Shown here: one piece after another, positions 23,526-33,614 of the stretch | Layout of the letters: each line of letters begins with the position of its first letter | How positions within the stretch are numbered: the stretch's first letter is position 1 | Origin: Anastrepha obliqua | Taxonomy: Eukaryota > Arthropoda > Insecta > Diptera > Tephritidae | Assembly: GCF_027943255.1 (NCBI RefSeq) | Contig: NC_072893.1 | Coordinates: forward strand, 129,703,784 to 129,767,783 | Reading direction: 5' to 3' | Length of the DNA stretch: 64,000 bases | Notes under the pieces: generated by a model | Databases searched by the model: none | Seen by the model: the letters and a program-made list of their open reading frames with translations, nothing else | Told to the model about the DNA's origin: nothing | Translations under genes and position numbers: made by a program

Positions 23526-23863
23526 TTTTCAAAATAATGCTCCTCCTAAAAGGCCAGCTTCTTCTCCCGTTCCCTCAACAGTTGCTAAGCTCCATCTCCT
23601 AAAAGGCTTTCAGTTCTCGCAGTGTTTTTCATTTTATCCCTTCTATATACTCTAAATGCTGGCTTTAGTGCACTCTTATTTTAGTTTTCGAACAGCCAGA
23701 ATGCGGTGGTACAGCCACTACACAGGTCAAATTTTGTTGTGAAGTGTTCACGTTCAATGTGAGTTATCTCCCTCCGAAACTGACCTATTAATGAATAGCT
23801 GCAGATAAAAAACGCATAGCTTCCAGATCATAAGTGTAATGACGATACTAACAAACTAAAGAA

Positions 23864-23884
23864 AGAGAGAGAGAGAGAGAGAGA
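23864..23884 (+). repeat. (GA)n microsatellite
   Basis: About ten GA units flanked by AAGA motifs. Confidence 0.85.
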
Positions 23885-24274
23885 TAAAGAAAAAGATGGT
23901 GTATGGAGATGGAGATGGCTCGCTTGGCTAACTGCAGTTAGCTCTTGGAAAGGTGGCTCTGGGCTGAGAACTCAAACAAGAAAGCATGCGTGAAAATCTG
24001 GGGCACTTCAGATAGCCAGTAAGACTAACAATGCCGCCAATCTCAGTAGCGATAAGGGCTTTAACCGAGCAGTGCTCATTGGGCGCACAGGTGGTGAGAC
24101 TTAACATATCTTTGAGCCACTTTGGCGTTAGCTGCCTGGAGTGAAAAGTAGTGGAAACATCTCAGTATCTACTTCAACGCTGAGCTACTTTCGCGTGACT
24201 AAAATTGTTATGGGAATTCCGCTTCATCAGAAAGAACAATGAAATGATGGTTTGCAGGATTCATAGTTAGTGGT

Positions 24275-24612
24275 CGTAGAGACACCGATGATGCACAATG
24301 CAGGAGATGTCCAAATGAAGCGGTAAGCCCAGAAAACATCAAAAATAGTCACAACATCGTTTTGAATAATCAGACCTAAAAAAAAATGCTCACCGATAAG
24401 AAATTTTGCTCGAATGAAGAGGCTATCTATCGCTGAATCTGAGGCCTATTTTGAGGCAAAAAACAAATCGCTGTACAAGTGGTATTGAAATGTCAGAACG
24501 ACGCTGGAATGAGTGCGTTGTTCTTGATGGAAATTACGTTGATGAATAAAGCTAACTTTGAACAGAAAAATACGTGTTTTCTTTGTAAGGCCCGGAACTT
24601 TTCAGCCCATGT
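24275..24612 (+). mobile_element. Internally deleted mariner remnant, irritans-type
   Basis: A short N-terminal transposase piece (about 24285-24375; pattern NEAVSPENIKN then HNIVLNNQT) is joined directly to the C-terminal end (about 24385-24540; EEAIS, EAYFEAKNKSLYKWY), so the whole DDE core is missing. The sequence ends with a terminal-repeat-like AGGCCCGGAACTTTTCAGCC near 24588-24607, the form expected for irritans-type mariners. The matching left end was not found. Several stops are present; the copy is dead. Confidence 0.6.
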
Positions 24613-24904
24613 GTGAGTTAGCAAGAAGAGTAGCTCAACTTATACCTGCTGCCTATTTTCCAACTCTTACCCCATTTTATGAGCCCTTCTTCTTTTGGTA
24701 ACCATTTTACCTAATCTACCAACCTACACAAAAATATAGTTTTTTCAGTCGCTATTCCCGCGAAGTGTAAATTGGATAGTCAGTTTTCAATTTCATCACA
24801 GTTATATAGTAATTACTTTAATCAGTTCTTATATTTTTTTGATATAAAAGACACAGATTCTGAATTCCATCAAAAAACGGACTAAAAAAAAGTTTTTTTT
24901 TTAA

Positions 24905-25990
24905 TATTCGATTCGAGCGACACCTAGTAGACCGAGTTTTTCGATAAATATCTCTTTTCACCTAGCCAATACAAATTTAATTCGGATTGGATATTAACCC
25001 TAATCGCATGTCGTTCCAATTGTCACCTTAATCCCATGTGGAGGGGTCTGCGCTTATTTCTACTACATAACACCAACAGAAAACTAGAAAAAAGCTTCTT
25101 AGCTTCGTAGCTTTAACTAAACATATCCGAAGAGATTTTTTCAAATTTTTTTATTTTAATAATAAAGGGTTTTCCAATAACTGGTGTTACAGGTGAATGG
25201 AATGCGCTATCGAGAGATGACTAACGATTTTTATGGCCGGAATTGGATTTTATTGATCTGGACAACATTTATTTTCAACAAGATGGCGCTACGTGCCATA
25301 CAAGCAATGAAACCATTGATCTTTTACGGGAAAACTTTCCGGACGGTGTCATCTCTCGAAGAGGTGATTAAAATTGGCTACCGAGATCTTGTGATTTAAA
25401 ACCTTGCGACTTTTTTCTATAGGGCCACGTGGAAGAAAAGTTCTACGTCAACAGCCCTCAAAGATGGAATTGGTGAGGCTATCGAGGACATAGGGCAGCC
25501 ACTTTGCAATTCGGTTATGGAAAATTTCATGAAAAGGATATTGTCCTGTAAGCGTGGCGGGGTGGTCATTTGCATAAGGTTATTTTCCACTATTAACGGC
25601 ATACCTTCTTCTTTATAATGAAATAAACATCTGATGATTTACCATATATTAAAAAATAGAATTTTTCTTTGATTATCAAAATAACACCTCTTATTAAAAA
25701 CACTTTATTTTATCATAAACAAAAGGGTATGAAACACGCACCGTGCAGTAGTTTCATAAAAAACGTGCCGAACACGAACGACCATCGACATGGGATTAAG
25801 GTTAAGTAGGATTGCTTGAAATACTTCTAGCAGATCGAATTTTTGGCAAATGTCTACTTTTATATGAATTTATTCTAAAATAAACCAAAATATGAACTTT
25901 TCAAAATATTTTGATTCGAGCGACACCTAGTCGTCAGACCACCTTATTTTGGAAAACTCATTTGCTTTCATCCAGCCAATACAAAGTGTG
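24905..25990. repeat. Pair of diverged direct repeats flanking a mariner
   Basis: ATTCGAGCGACACCTAGT occurs near 24913 and near 25916. Each copy is followed some 40 bp later by AGCCAATACAAA. Between them, ACCTTAATCCCATG near 25026 and its reverse complement near 25788 form an inverted pair around the deleted mariner at 25165-25705. Confidence 0.5.
25165..25705 (+). mobile_element. Non-autonomous mariner (copy A), both ends and TA duplication present
   Basis: The left end AAGGGTTTTCCAATAACTGG and the right end, read inward as AAGTGTTTTTAATAAGAGG, are imperfect terminal inverted repeats; TA flanks each side (25163-25164 and 25706-25707). Inside is the C-terminal half of a Tc1/mariner transposase: VNGMRYREM right after the left repeat, then a QDGAT-like segment with its catalytic D (seen as NKMALRA in a shifted frame), then a SISRRGD-like block and a C-terminal EDIGQPLCNSVMENFMKRIL. 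The N-terminal DNA-binding half is absent. Frameshifts abolish coding. It would have needed transposase from another copy to move. Confidence 0.8.
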
Positions 25991-26282
25991 AATATAGGCC
26001 AAATCATGCCATAAATAGATTTTTTAGAAATATTTCGGCTCCCGCGCCATCTGGATTGTAATATTTTCAGCCTATAACTTGCTTAAAAAACTTTTCTCCC
26101 GTCAGTGTTCCAACCAAGTTTCCGTCAAACTCAGTGCATCGCGGAGATTACTGAGTTCAAACAGACAAATTGGCACACAAACGGGCAAAGTTTTAAAAAT
26201 GCTCCTATTTTTTATTCATTCATATTACAAACCACATTTACAAGGCTTTCAGTTTCTTATTATATTCTATTACTCTCTCTAC

Positions 26283-26352
26283 GTCATCGACAATCTTTTC
26301 TTTGAAAATATTTTCAATATGCAGACATGTCGATTCTGCAGTTTCATTATAG
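26283..26352 (+). repeat. Second copy of a 70-bp segment found inside the SINE
   Basis: GTCATCGACAAT...TTTCTTT...AATATTTTCAAT...CAGTTT.ATTATAGT is shared with 23276-23346 at roughly three-quarters identity by eye. The surrounding 26.1-26.7 kb contains a long AT-rich open frame that I do not consider a gene. Confidence 0.5.
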
Positions 26353-27643
26353 TCAAAACTCCTTCAGATATTTTTCTTCATAAACTAAGCATTCTCAATC
26401 CCAGTGGTGTTTTATTTTTACTTGTGCTTAATATAATAAAAGTAAACAAATATTTCATGTTTTTTTCTATTTTTGTTTTGTATAAAATAATAAATCCCAG
26501 AAAAAACCAGTACATCCTTACCTCAGTCAAAGTATTGTTGCATTTTCTGTTTATTATTTTTAGTTTTTGTTTTCTCTCTTTTTATTTTGCCCAGAAATAC
26601 TCGAATGGCTTGCCACAAGTGCGCCTTCAATGCGCGAGCGCAAGTGTGCGCCAACTGAGTATGCGTGTGCGTGTGTGTGAATTTGTTGGTGTAAGTGCGC
26701 CACAAAATATTGTATACTACTTAAATATTTTATTACCGCTCCAATTCCCCTTTCTTTACTGAAATTCACTTCTTCCGAAATTCTGCACATAATTTTCTTT
26801 AATTTTCGCTAGTTCAATTCACATTTTCACAAAATTTTATAAACTTTTTCACACTCGTTGAGTGCTTTTACCATTCTTCGCCGCGTCGGGCGCTGTGACG
26901 ACACGTTTTTGTAGCTATTTTCTTTATTTCGTTACCAATACCACTTTGCGAATTTTTGTGCAGTTGGGAAAATTTTTTTTTTAGCTTTCAGCCAACTTTT
27001 TATCTTTCTGCCGAACGTCGCATTTACTTTTGGGCTGTATGTGCAACCCAAACCTTTTAACCTTCCACTAACGAATTTTCATAATTTTTAGCGATTTTCT
27101 GCGTTCATATTGGAGATTTTTCTGCATTTTTCTCACTTTACATATAGATTTTCTACTTCAACTTCAGCACACGCGCACATGCGCTTCTCACACGTCGCGT
27201 ATGCACAGCAGTTGTTAACGTTAGATGTGTGCAATTGTGTGGCTGTGTTGGTGAATAGTGCTCGTGCGCATGCGTTTTGTCGCTTAAAGAATTTTTAAGT
27301 TGTAACACGCTCGCGCTGCCGAAGAGAACTGATCACTGCGAGCGGCCGCTAAGTGTTGGTCAACTGTGGAAATGTTGTGTTTTTGATATTGTTGTTGTTG
27401 TGTTAGCAAATATATGGCATGCAACATGGTTATTAGTGTGTGTGTGTTTCGTTTACCTGTCAGTTGGCTAATTGGCACAGGTGTGGTGGGTAAAGTGGTG
27501 GATAGCTGGCAGCTCGCATGGTTGCCATACCAAGAAAATATTAAAAATTATTCAAAAGCTCTAAGACCGGGTTCTCAATGCAAATTTAACTGACGAAAAT
27601 TTCTAAAATAAACTTAACTCTGCTTCAAACGGTTTAAATATTT
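26353..27643. other. AT-rich DNA with no supported gene
   Basis: Contains a TG/CG-rich stretch near 26630-26700 and again near 27165-27280, with GTGTGTG runs. No splice-supported frame was found. Confidence 0.5.
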
Positions 27644-28326
27644 GTAGCTTCGCGGGAAAGCAGAGTCGAAATTCCGCTAATAATCTTATTTTAACGATTT
27701 TTATTTCAATTGCTTACTTATGTTTTCCAAAATAACATTTCTGGAAAAAAATTTCGTGCTAATCTTATTAAGAGTCAAATAAAAAAGAATATTTTAAAAA
27801 TATTAAAAATAAAAAAAAAAATTTAATTAAAAAAAAAATATTAAAAGATATATAAAAAGAAAAAAGAAATTAAAAAATGTTTTTAAAATTAAATAAAAAA
27901 AATGTTTTTTAGATATGAAAAAAAAAAGTTTTTAAGTATTCAAAAATTTTAAAAATAAAGAAACATAATATATTTTTAAAGATATATTATAAAAAACAAT
28001 ATTAAAAAAATATTTTTGTATTTGTACAAAACAAAAAAAAAATTGTATTTGTAAATAAGTTTTTTTTTTTAAATATGGTTTTTTATATCTTTAAAGATAT
28101 TTGTCTCTTTATTTATAAAATTTTTGAATACTTAAAATTTTTTTTTTTTATATCTAAAAAAAAATTTTTTTTATTTAATTTTAAAAACATTTTTTAATTT
28201 CTCTTTTTTTTGATATATTTTTTAATAATTTTTTTTAAGATTTAAATTTTTTGTTTTATTTTAAATATTTTTAATAATAAATAAAATTATTAGCGTAATT
28301 TCAACTCTGCTTTCCCGCGAAACTAC
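27644..28326. mobile_element. 683-bp foldback (long inverted repeat) element
   Basis: The outer arms match well: GTAGCTTCGCGGGAAAGCAG at 27644-27663 pairs with CTGCTTTCCCGCGAAACTAC at 28307-28326 with one mismatch. The match continues inward through AGTCGAAATTCCGCTAATAA / TTATTAGCGTAATTTCAACT and, with interruptions, through the AT-rich interior to about 28020. For example, TTAAGTATTCAAAAATTTTA on the left mirrors TAAAATTTTTGAATACTTAA on the right. AAATATTT flanks both ends (27636-27643 and 28327-28334) and may be an 8-bp target duplication, although it is itself a palindrome. No coding capacity. Confidence 0.75.
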
Positions 28327-28810
28327 AAATATTTAATATTTTCATATTTAAAAAAATTTTCTTTTTTAAATTTTTAATATTTTTAAGAACAATTTTTTAT
28401 TTTGGTGTTTGATATATTCTTTGATAATTTTTTTAAGATTAAAAAAATTTTTATTTTTTTTATTTTTAAAATATCCTTTTTTTATTGATATTTTTGTATT
28501 TGTATATTTTTTTAATTACTGTTTTTTATATCTTTAAAAATACTTTTTTTTTATTTTTAAAATTTTTGAATACTTACAATTGTTTTTTTTTTTTTAAATA
28601 ATAAATAATAAAATATTTCTAAAGATAAAAAAAAATATTTTTAAAAACTTTATTTTTAAAATAATTTTTTGTTAAAAATAATATTTTTAAAAATAATTTT
28701 TTTAGTAAAAAAATGTTTTAAAAATAAAATTTTTTTACCATCACAAAAATATTTTTTTAAATATTAAAAATAATTGTTTTTTGTTTTTTAATATTAAAAA
28801 AGAAATGTTT
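28327..28810. repeat. Near-pure A/T low-complexity tract
   Basis: T-runs and A-runs with almost no G or C. It continues the composition of the foldback interior and may be an eroded extension of it. Confidence 0.6.
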
Positions 28811-28977
28811 TATACAATAAGCCCAAGATACTCCTACTCTCAATTTTCTTCACCGCGAAAAAGGTCCTTTCACTGCTAAAACTTTCTCATTCTAGATTTT
28901 GTTTCTATTCTACATTTGTCATCTGGCCACCTTGCAACAATATCAGCAAACAGCGGTACTTTACTGCAGTGTCTCGC

Positions 28978-29020
28978 TATATTAAATTAATGCCAGCAGT
29001 CCGGCTAAAACTCAGTTAGC
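28978..29020 (+). promoter_or_regulatory. Candidate core promoter of the TIL-domain gene
   Basis: TATATTAAA at 28978-28986 lies about 28-36 bp before CTCAGTTAG, which fits the fly initiator TCAGTY with A+1 at 29014. An ATACG at about +28 to +32 partly fits a downstream promoter element (four of five positions). A start here gives a 134-nt 5' leader to the ATG at 29148. Confidence 0.45.
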
Positions 29021-29147
29021 AGCTGTCGGTTGGAGGCAAAATACGTTCAATTAGCGAAGCGAAGCTGATAAAAATATTTTGTTTTGTTACTAATTAAATA
29101 ACTGCTTACAAAAACAAAACAAAAAAAGAAACAACAAGAGCAAAAAC

Positions 29148-29526
29148 ATGTTAAGCACAAATTCTAGCAAGCTTTGGGGTTTCGTTTTGCTTTTTTGCTG
29201 CAGCTTAGCGTTGGTGTGCGATGCTCAGGAAAGCACTTCAAGTGAGCTATAAATTGTTTTTGTAAATGTTTCTGAGATTAGAAAATTAAATAAAATTTCA
29301 GGAAAATTAACGTTTTTCTACTTCTTTACTTATTTCTTCTGCAGATAAACCCTGTCCACCCAACGAGACTTATACACCCTGTGGTTCACCCTGTCAAACT
29401 GAATGCTCCACGCTGAATGAGCCATGTCGGATACAGAATATTCGCTGCCCCGATGGTTGTTATTGTAATGAAGGTTATGCACGTGATAGTAATGGGGTTT
29501 GCATACCGAAGAAAGATTGCCCGTAA
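29148..29526 (+). CDS. Secreted TIL-domain protein (probable serine protease inhibitor)
   Basis: Two exons: 29148-29241 and 29345-29526, intron of 103 bp (GTGAGC...TTCTGCAG), phase 1, giving 91 residues. Residues 1 to about 27 are a signal peptide: a basic start (SSKLW), a hydrophobic core GFVLLFCCSLALVC, then a DAQES cleavage region. The mature part is a single trypsin-inhibitor-like domain with exactly ten cysteines in the family spacing, including CPPNETYTPCG, a CRIQNIRC loop that should hold the reactive site, and the ending GCYCNEGYARDSNGVC..KKDC. By family knowledge such proteins block extracellular serine proteases in haemolymph, venom, gut or accessory glands. The target and P1 residue cannot be assigned with confidence. 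There is one N-glycosylation sequon (NET). The short exons make it easy to miss in ORF scans. No similar neighbour is visible. Confidence 0.85.
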
Positions 29527-30378
29527 AACTAAAGGAATGAAGAGTGAAAAATTTATAAATAACCAGGTTTATTGAAAATGTAAAAAAATTATAACAAAAT
29601 ACTTGTTTTTGAGCAAAAATTTTAAAAAAGAAATTGTATTAGATTTGAAGGATTTTAAAGAAAATAAATTCGAGTTGATTTGACTAAAATACAAATTTTA
29701 GAAAAAAAATTTATAAAAAAAGATTTATAAATAAATAAAAAAATTTAATACAAAAATAAAACAAAAATCATAAGAAAAAATAAAAAAAAAATTAAAAAAA
29801 ATATAAAAAATTTTGTCAAATATACAAAAAAAAATTGGCTGTTTGTCATTTTAAAGTATATCTAATTATTTATTTTAAACTACTTTACTGCATACAAGTA
29901 CACTTTATTTCGAAAAAAATTAATAAAAGAAATTGTTTCTTTAATTATACAATATTACAAAACACTTGTTTTCATTCAATAAATACAACTTTTTACTGAA
30001 AATTCGTAATTTAACTTACTGAAAATTCATTTTCTTTTATAATTACATCAACAATACTTATAAAAATAAAACCTCTTTGAAAATGAAGCCTTACAAAATA
30101 CATTTTTTAATAACATTTTAAATATTTTTTAACAACATCTTAAATATTAAAAAAAAAAAACGTTGTCCGTAAGGTGGGCTTACTGACGATAGTTTAACGT
30201 GACAACGTCATAAGAAAATACTGATGGAATGGTTGCATTTTGGAAAAGAAAATTTTAATATTATTTGTTTGATAGATATTTTGTATGGATATAGAGAAGG
30301 AGGTAAATGGAATCGCAATGGAATTGATCAAAATACATTTACACAAACGGGAAAAATTACGAAACATTTATCAAATTC
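29527..30378. other. 3' flank of the TIL gene and A-rich DNA
   Basis: An AATAAA near 29661 could serve as a polyadenylation signal. About 29695-29835 is an A-rich stutter tract. Nothing else is recognised. Confidence 0.45.
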
Positions 30379-30720
30379 GTGAAAGATATGTTCAATTTCG
30401 ATTGTGCATCAGAAGTTAATAAGTCTACAACACTAAGAGGCACCATCATCGATTTGACTTTTTCAAGACACTTTACACTCGGAACACTCCCTTTCATTTA
30501 CTACTTTTCTATCATCGTCTTATTCTCAACAGAGAAATGGTTCATTACATGCACACAGGAAGAAAGCATATGCAAATACAAGTATGTGAATTTATATACA
30601 TACATACGCGCATATACCAACATACACTCAAGTAGGAGAGAGCCAGATTGTGCCTCTTTGTCGTTCGTTCCGCGCTCTCGCTTGCAGTTCAAGCAAGGTA
30701 CATTAGCTTACATTTGCTTG
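30300..30720 (+). mobile_element. Possible endonuclease-domain fragment of a mobile element
   Basis: The frame from 30379 starts with MKDMFNFDCASEVNKSTTLR, then GTIIDLTFSRHFTLGTLPF and a YFS motif. The TTLRGTIIDLTFSR portion resembles the late DxT block of APE-type endonucleases carried by LINEs and by some Helentron-type elements. After about 30545 the frame becomes low-complexity. GCGCTCTCGCTTGCAGTTCA near 30670 could belong to the same element. The element type is not settled. Confidence 0.3.
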
Positions 30721-31119
30721 CGTACAAAATAGATTCGTACATTTGATATGTCCATATGATTTGTATGCATCTTTACCTATAGATTTCTTCTTTTTGTTTG
30801 AAAATCGCGAAATTGTATATAGATATGCATGTTTAATTGTTTTGGCATAGGACATATGTATATTTATTAGACTATGAAAATTGCACCAAAATATATGTAT
30901 GTATCCATGTTTATATACATATATTAGTATACAACATATCTTATAAGGAATGTGGTAAATATTACCATACATTTTTTCCTTCATATATAATAATAAATTA
31001 ATAATAAAAACATTAAAACAACAGGTATTATTAACAACTAGCCGTCACTAATTACAAAAAAGAGAAATTCAGGAAAAAAAGAGTAATTCAAGCTGTTTTT
31101 ACTTGCCTCGTAGATATTA

Positions 31120-31365
31120 AATGGCCGTATGACTGCGAAACATGGCGTGAGGTCGTTGCAACAACAAAAAAGCTTCAGACCTTCACAAATCGCTGCTCGA
31201 TAACTGGCAAAGTAGGCAAAGACAAGTTGAAATTTTGATTTGCCGGCGTAAGTGGAGATGCATTCATTGGCAGTACTTTGCGACTGATATTAGCCGAATG
31301 CCCTTAAACTGGAATCTAGAAGGTTCAAAGCAGATGGGGCCGCAGATTGCACGATAATTTCACGA
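31120..31365 (+). pseudogene. RTE-clade reverse transcriptase C-terminal remnant
   Basis: One frame gives YDCETWREVVATTKKLQTFT followed by NRCS. A shifted frame then gives ILICRRKWRCIHWQYFATDI, SRMPLNWNLEGSKQMG and a PQIAR-like end. Together these are the CETW, RCL, RKWRWIGH and NPQG landmarks at the end of RTE/BovB-type RTs. It is frameshifted and missing the catalytic part. A second RTE remnant lies near 51 kb. Confidence 0.65.
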
Positions 31366-33614
31366 CTGCTGACGATTTGTAGACATGACCGCAAATAAAA
31401 TTTAAGTCCACGAATATATCCCAATGGAACTTATTTGTTTCGGCACTTTGCGTCCCCAACCGGTGTTCTAGCAAATAATAATATAAAAATAAAATAAAAG
31501 CCATTTTTATTTTATTTAACAAAATAATTTATTTTACCTTACAAAATAATAAAATAAAAAATTAATATTTCACTCTCAGAAAAAATTGTATTGTTGTTCT
31601 TAGTTTTTTGTTTAATTATTTCTTAATTCTTCTCATCTTAATTGTTTATCTTATTGAAAAAGGCTAAAATTTTTTTGTGCCATCTTATGGAAACTAAATT
31701 TTTTAGCAAAATATTTTCTTTTTGATTATTTTTGTTTCAACTTTATGTATCGAAAGTAATTTTACTAACTAATTTTTTTCTATATATTCTTGCTCATTAA
31801 GTGTATTACTACAATTTTTGTTAAAACATCTGTATTAGTCTGTAAGACTTGCTTTGTTGAATAATTTACTTCAACAAATAAGAAGTGAAAAAAGCAAGAA
31901 AAGTTTTTGATTGAAAATAAGATGTTTGTAATTTATTTATTTTTAATAACTTATGTATTTTGTGCATCAGAAACATAAAAAAATTTTCAATTTTAAATTT
32001 TCAATAAACGAATTTTACAAAAAAAAAATTTACGAAAAAAAATTTTCTTTACAAAACAAAAATCAGAAACACTTAAAAAAAATTTTACAAAAAAAATTTA
32101 TAAACAAAATTTACAAAAACAAAAATTTAAAAAAATATTTTACAAAAAAAAAAACAAAAATGTATAAGCAAAATTTACAAGAAAAACTTTTTTAACAAAA
32201 AAATTTGTAACAAAAAAGGCTTTTTTTTTAAAGTTTCATAATTTTTTTTTACAAAAAAAAAAAAGATTTTTAATATTTAACAAATTTTTTTAACAATTCT
32301 TCTGATTGAGAATAACATTCATTGAACAAATTTTTTTAACTGGTCTTGGTAGTTTCAGAAAATATTTTTTTAATTGTTTTATTGAAAAGAAATTTTTTTA
32401 AATGCATAAAAAAAATTATGTAAAAAATTGTATATATAGAACTGGTTTGAGATTCTTTACTTACCTTATTCAAAATAAAAAATTAAGCAAAATTATTTGA
32501 TTTAGGCACAACATTTTGTATTCTCTCTACGTTCCCTCCTACTATTACCACTACTTTTATCTCTAAAACTTATTCTGCCATACTCACTATTATATCCTAT
32601 TTATTAATTTAAAGTTCAATTGTTACTTGATGTTTAATATATGTATGTAATCTGGTCTTAAGGTCAAACATTGCAAAAATAACTTGTGGTTGTATGCTAG
32701 GCTTAATAAATAAATAAATAAAATAAAATAATGTACGTATATCAAGAATCAAAATATGCAAAAACATGGTCAAAACAACAAGAACAGAACAAAATTGCTC
32801 TTTGTCATTTAAATCCCAGAAAAATAATTGATTCTAGCTTGCTTTACTGAGCTTCGTGCAATCAAAACGTTTCACAGGGGATTTTTCAGTGGCTTTCTGT
32901 GAAGTGAGTGCATCGTTGATATTGTTGTTATTTTGTTTTTGTCTACACAACACGCAAAACCGTTTAAAAATAATTACAAATGTAAACCAGAAACAGCTGT
33001 ATAAATCCACCTACAAAAAAAATGAAATAGAAAAAAATGTAATTCACTTATGAACCAGTTATGGGTATTAAAATTGCACTCATTTTAGCAAAATTAAACA
33101 AAATATTTTTTACTGTAAGTACTCCGGCTGAAATACTCATCACATTAATTTTTCAGAGCACTGTGGTACCTGCAGTGGCAATAAAACTGTTGGGATGAAG
33201 TAACAGCAGAGAATGCCACAGTGCCAAAAAAACGCTGCTAGGCTAGTGCAGGGTGGTTTGGGTGCAAAATTCTGTTGAACGACTGTTCCGTCAGAGAATT
33301 TTAATTTAATAAATATTTGCATTAAAATGCTCTAGTTTCATTTGCTTTTAACAATTTTTATCACAAGCGCTTATCTTGTTTTTATATGCAGTTATGCATT
33401 GGGAAAGTTAAAAGCACACAACATAGCAGGTACTTGTGTATTCTGACACGTTAGAAATAATTAAATCAGCCGTTGACGTGAATGCCAAGAGCAAGAGCGC
33501 CTGTGTGTATGCAACAATAAGTGTATTCATCTACCTATAAAAGCGAAGACAAAACTGTGGATATTAGAGATACTAAGCCCGAAATTTCGATCGTGCTATT
33601 TTACGTACATAGGC
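31366..33614. other. AT-rich DNA without a gene
   Basis: About 31950-32420 is an A-rich stutter of AAATTTACAAAAA-like units. 32706-32730 has ATAAATAAATAA repeats. GCACTGTGG near 33158 and CCACAGTGC near 33216 could pair. No coding region is supported. Confidence 0.5.

Noticed and set aside
26079..26762. A 227-codon open frame on the plus strand
   Set aside because: It is Phe/Ile/Leu-rich in the way AT-rich noncoding DNA always translates, overlaps a decayed repeat, and shows no domain or splice support.
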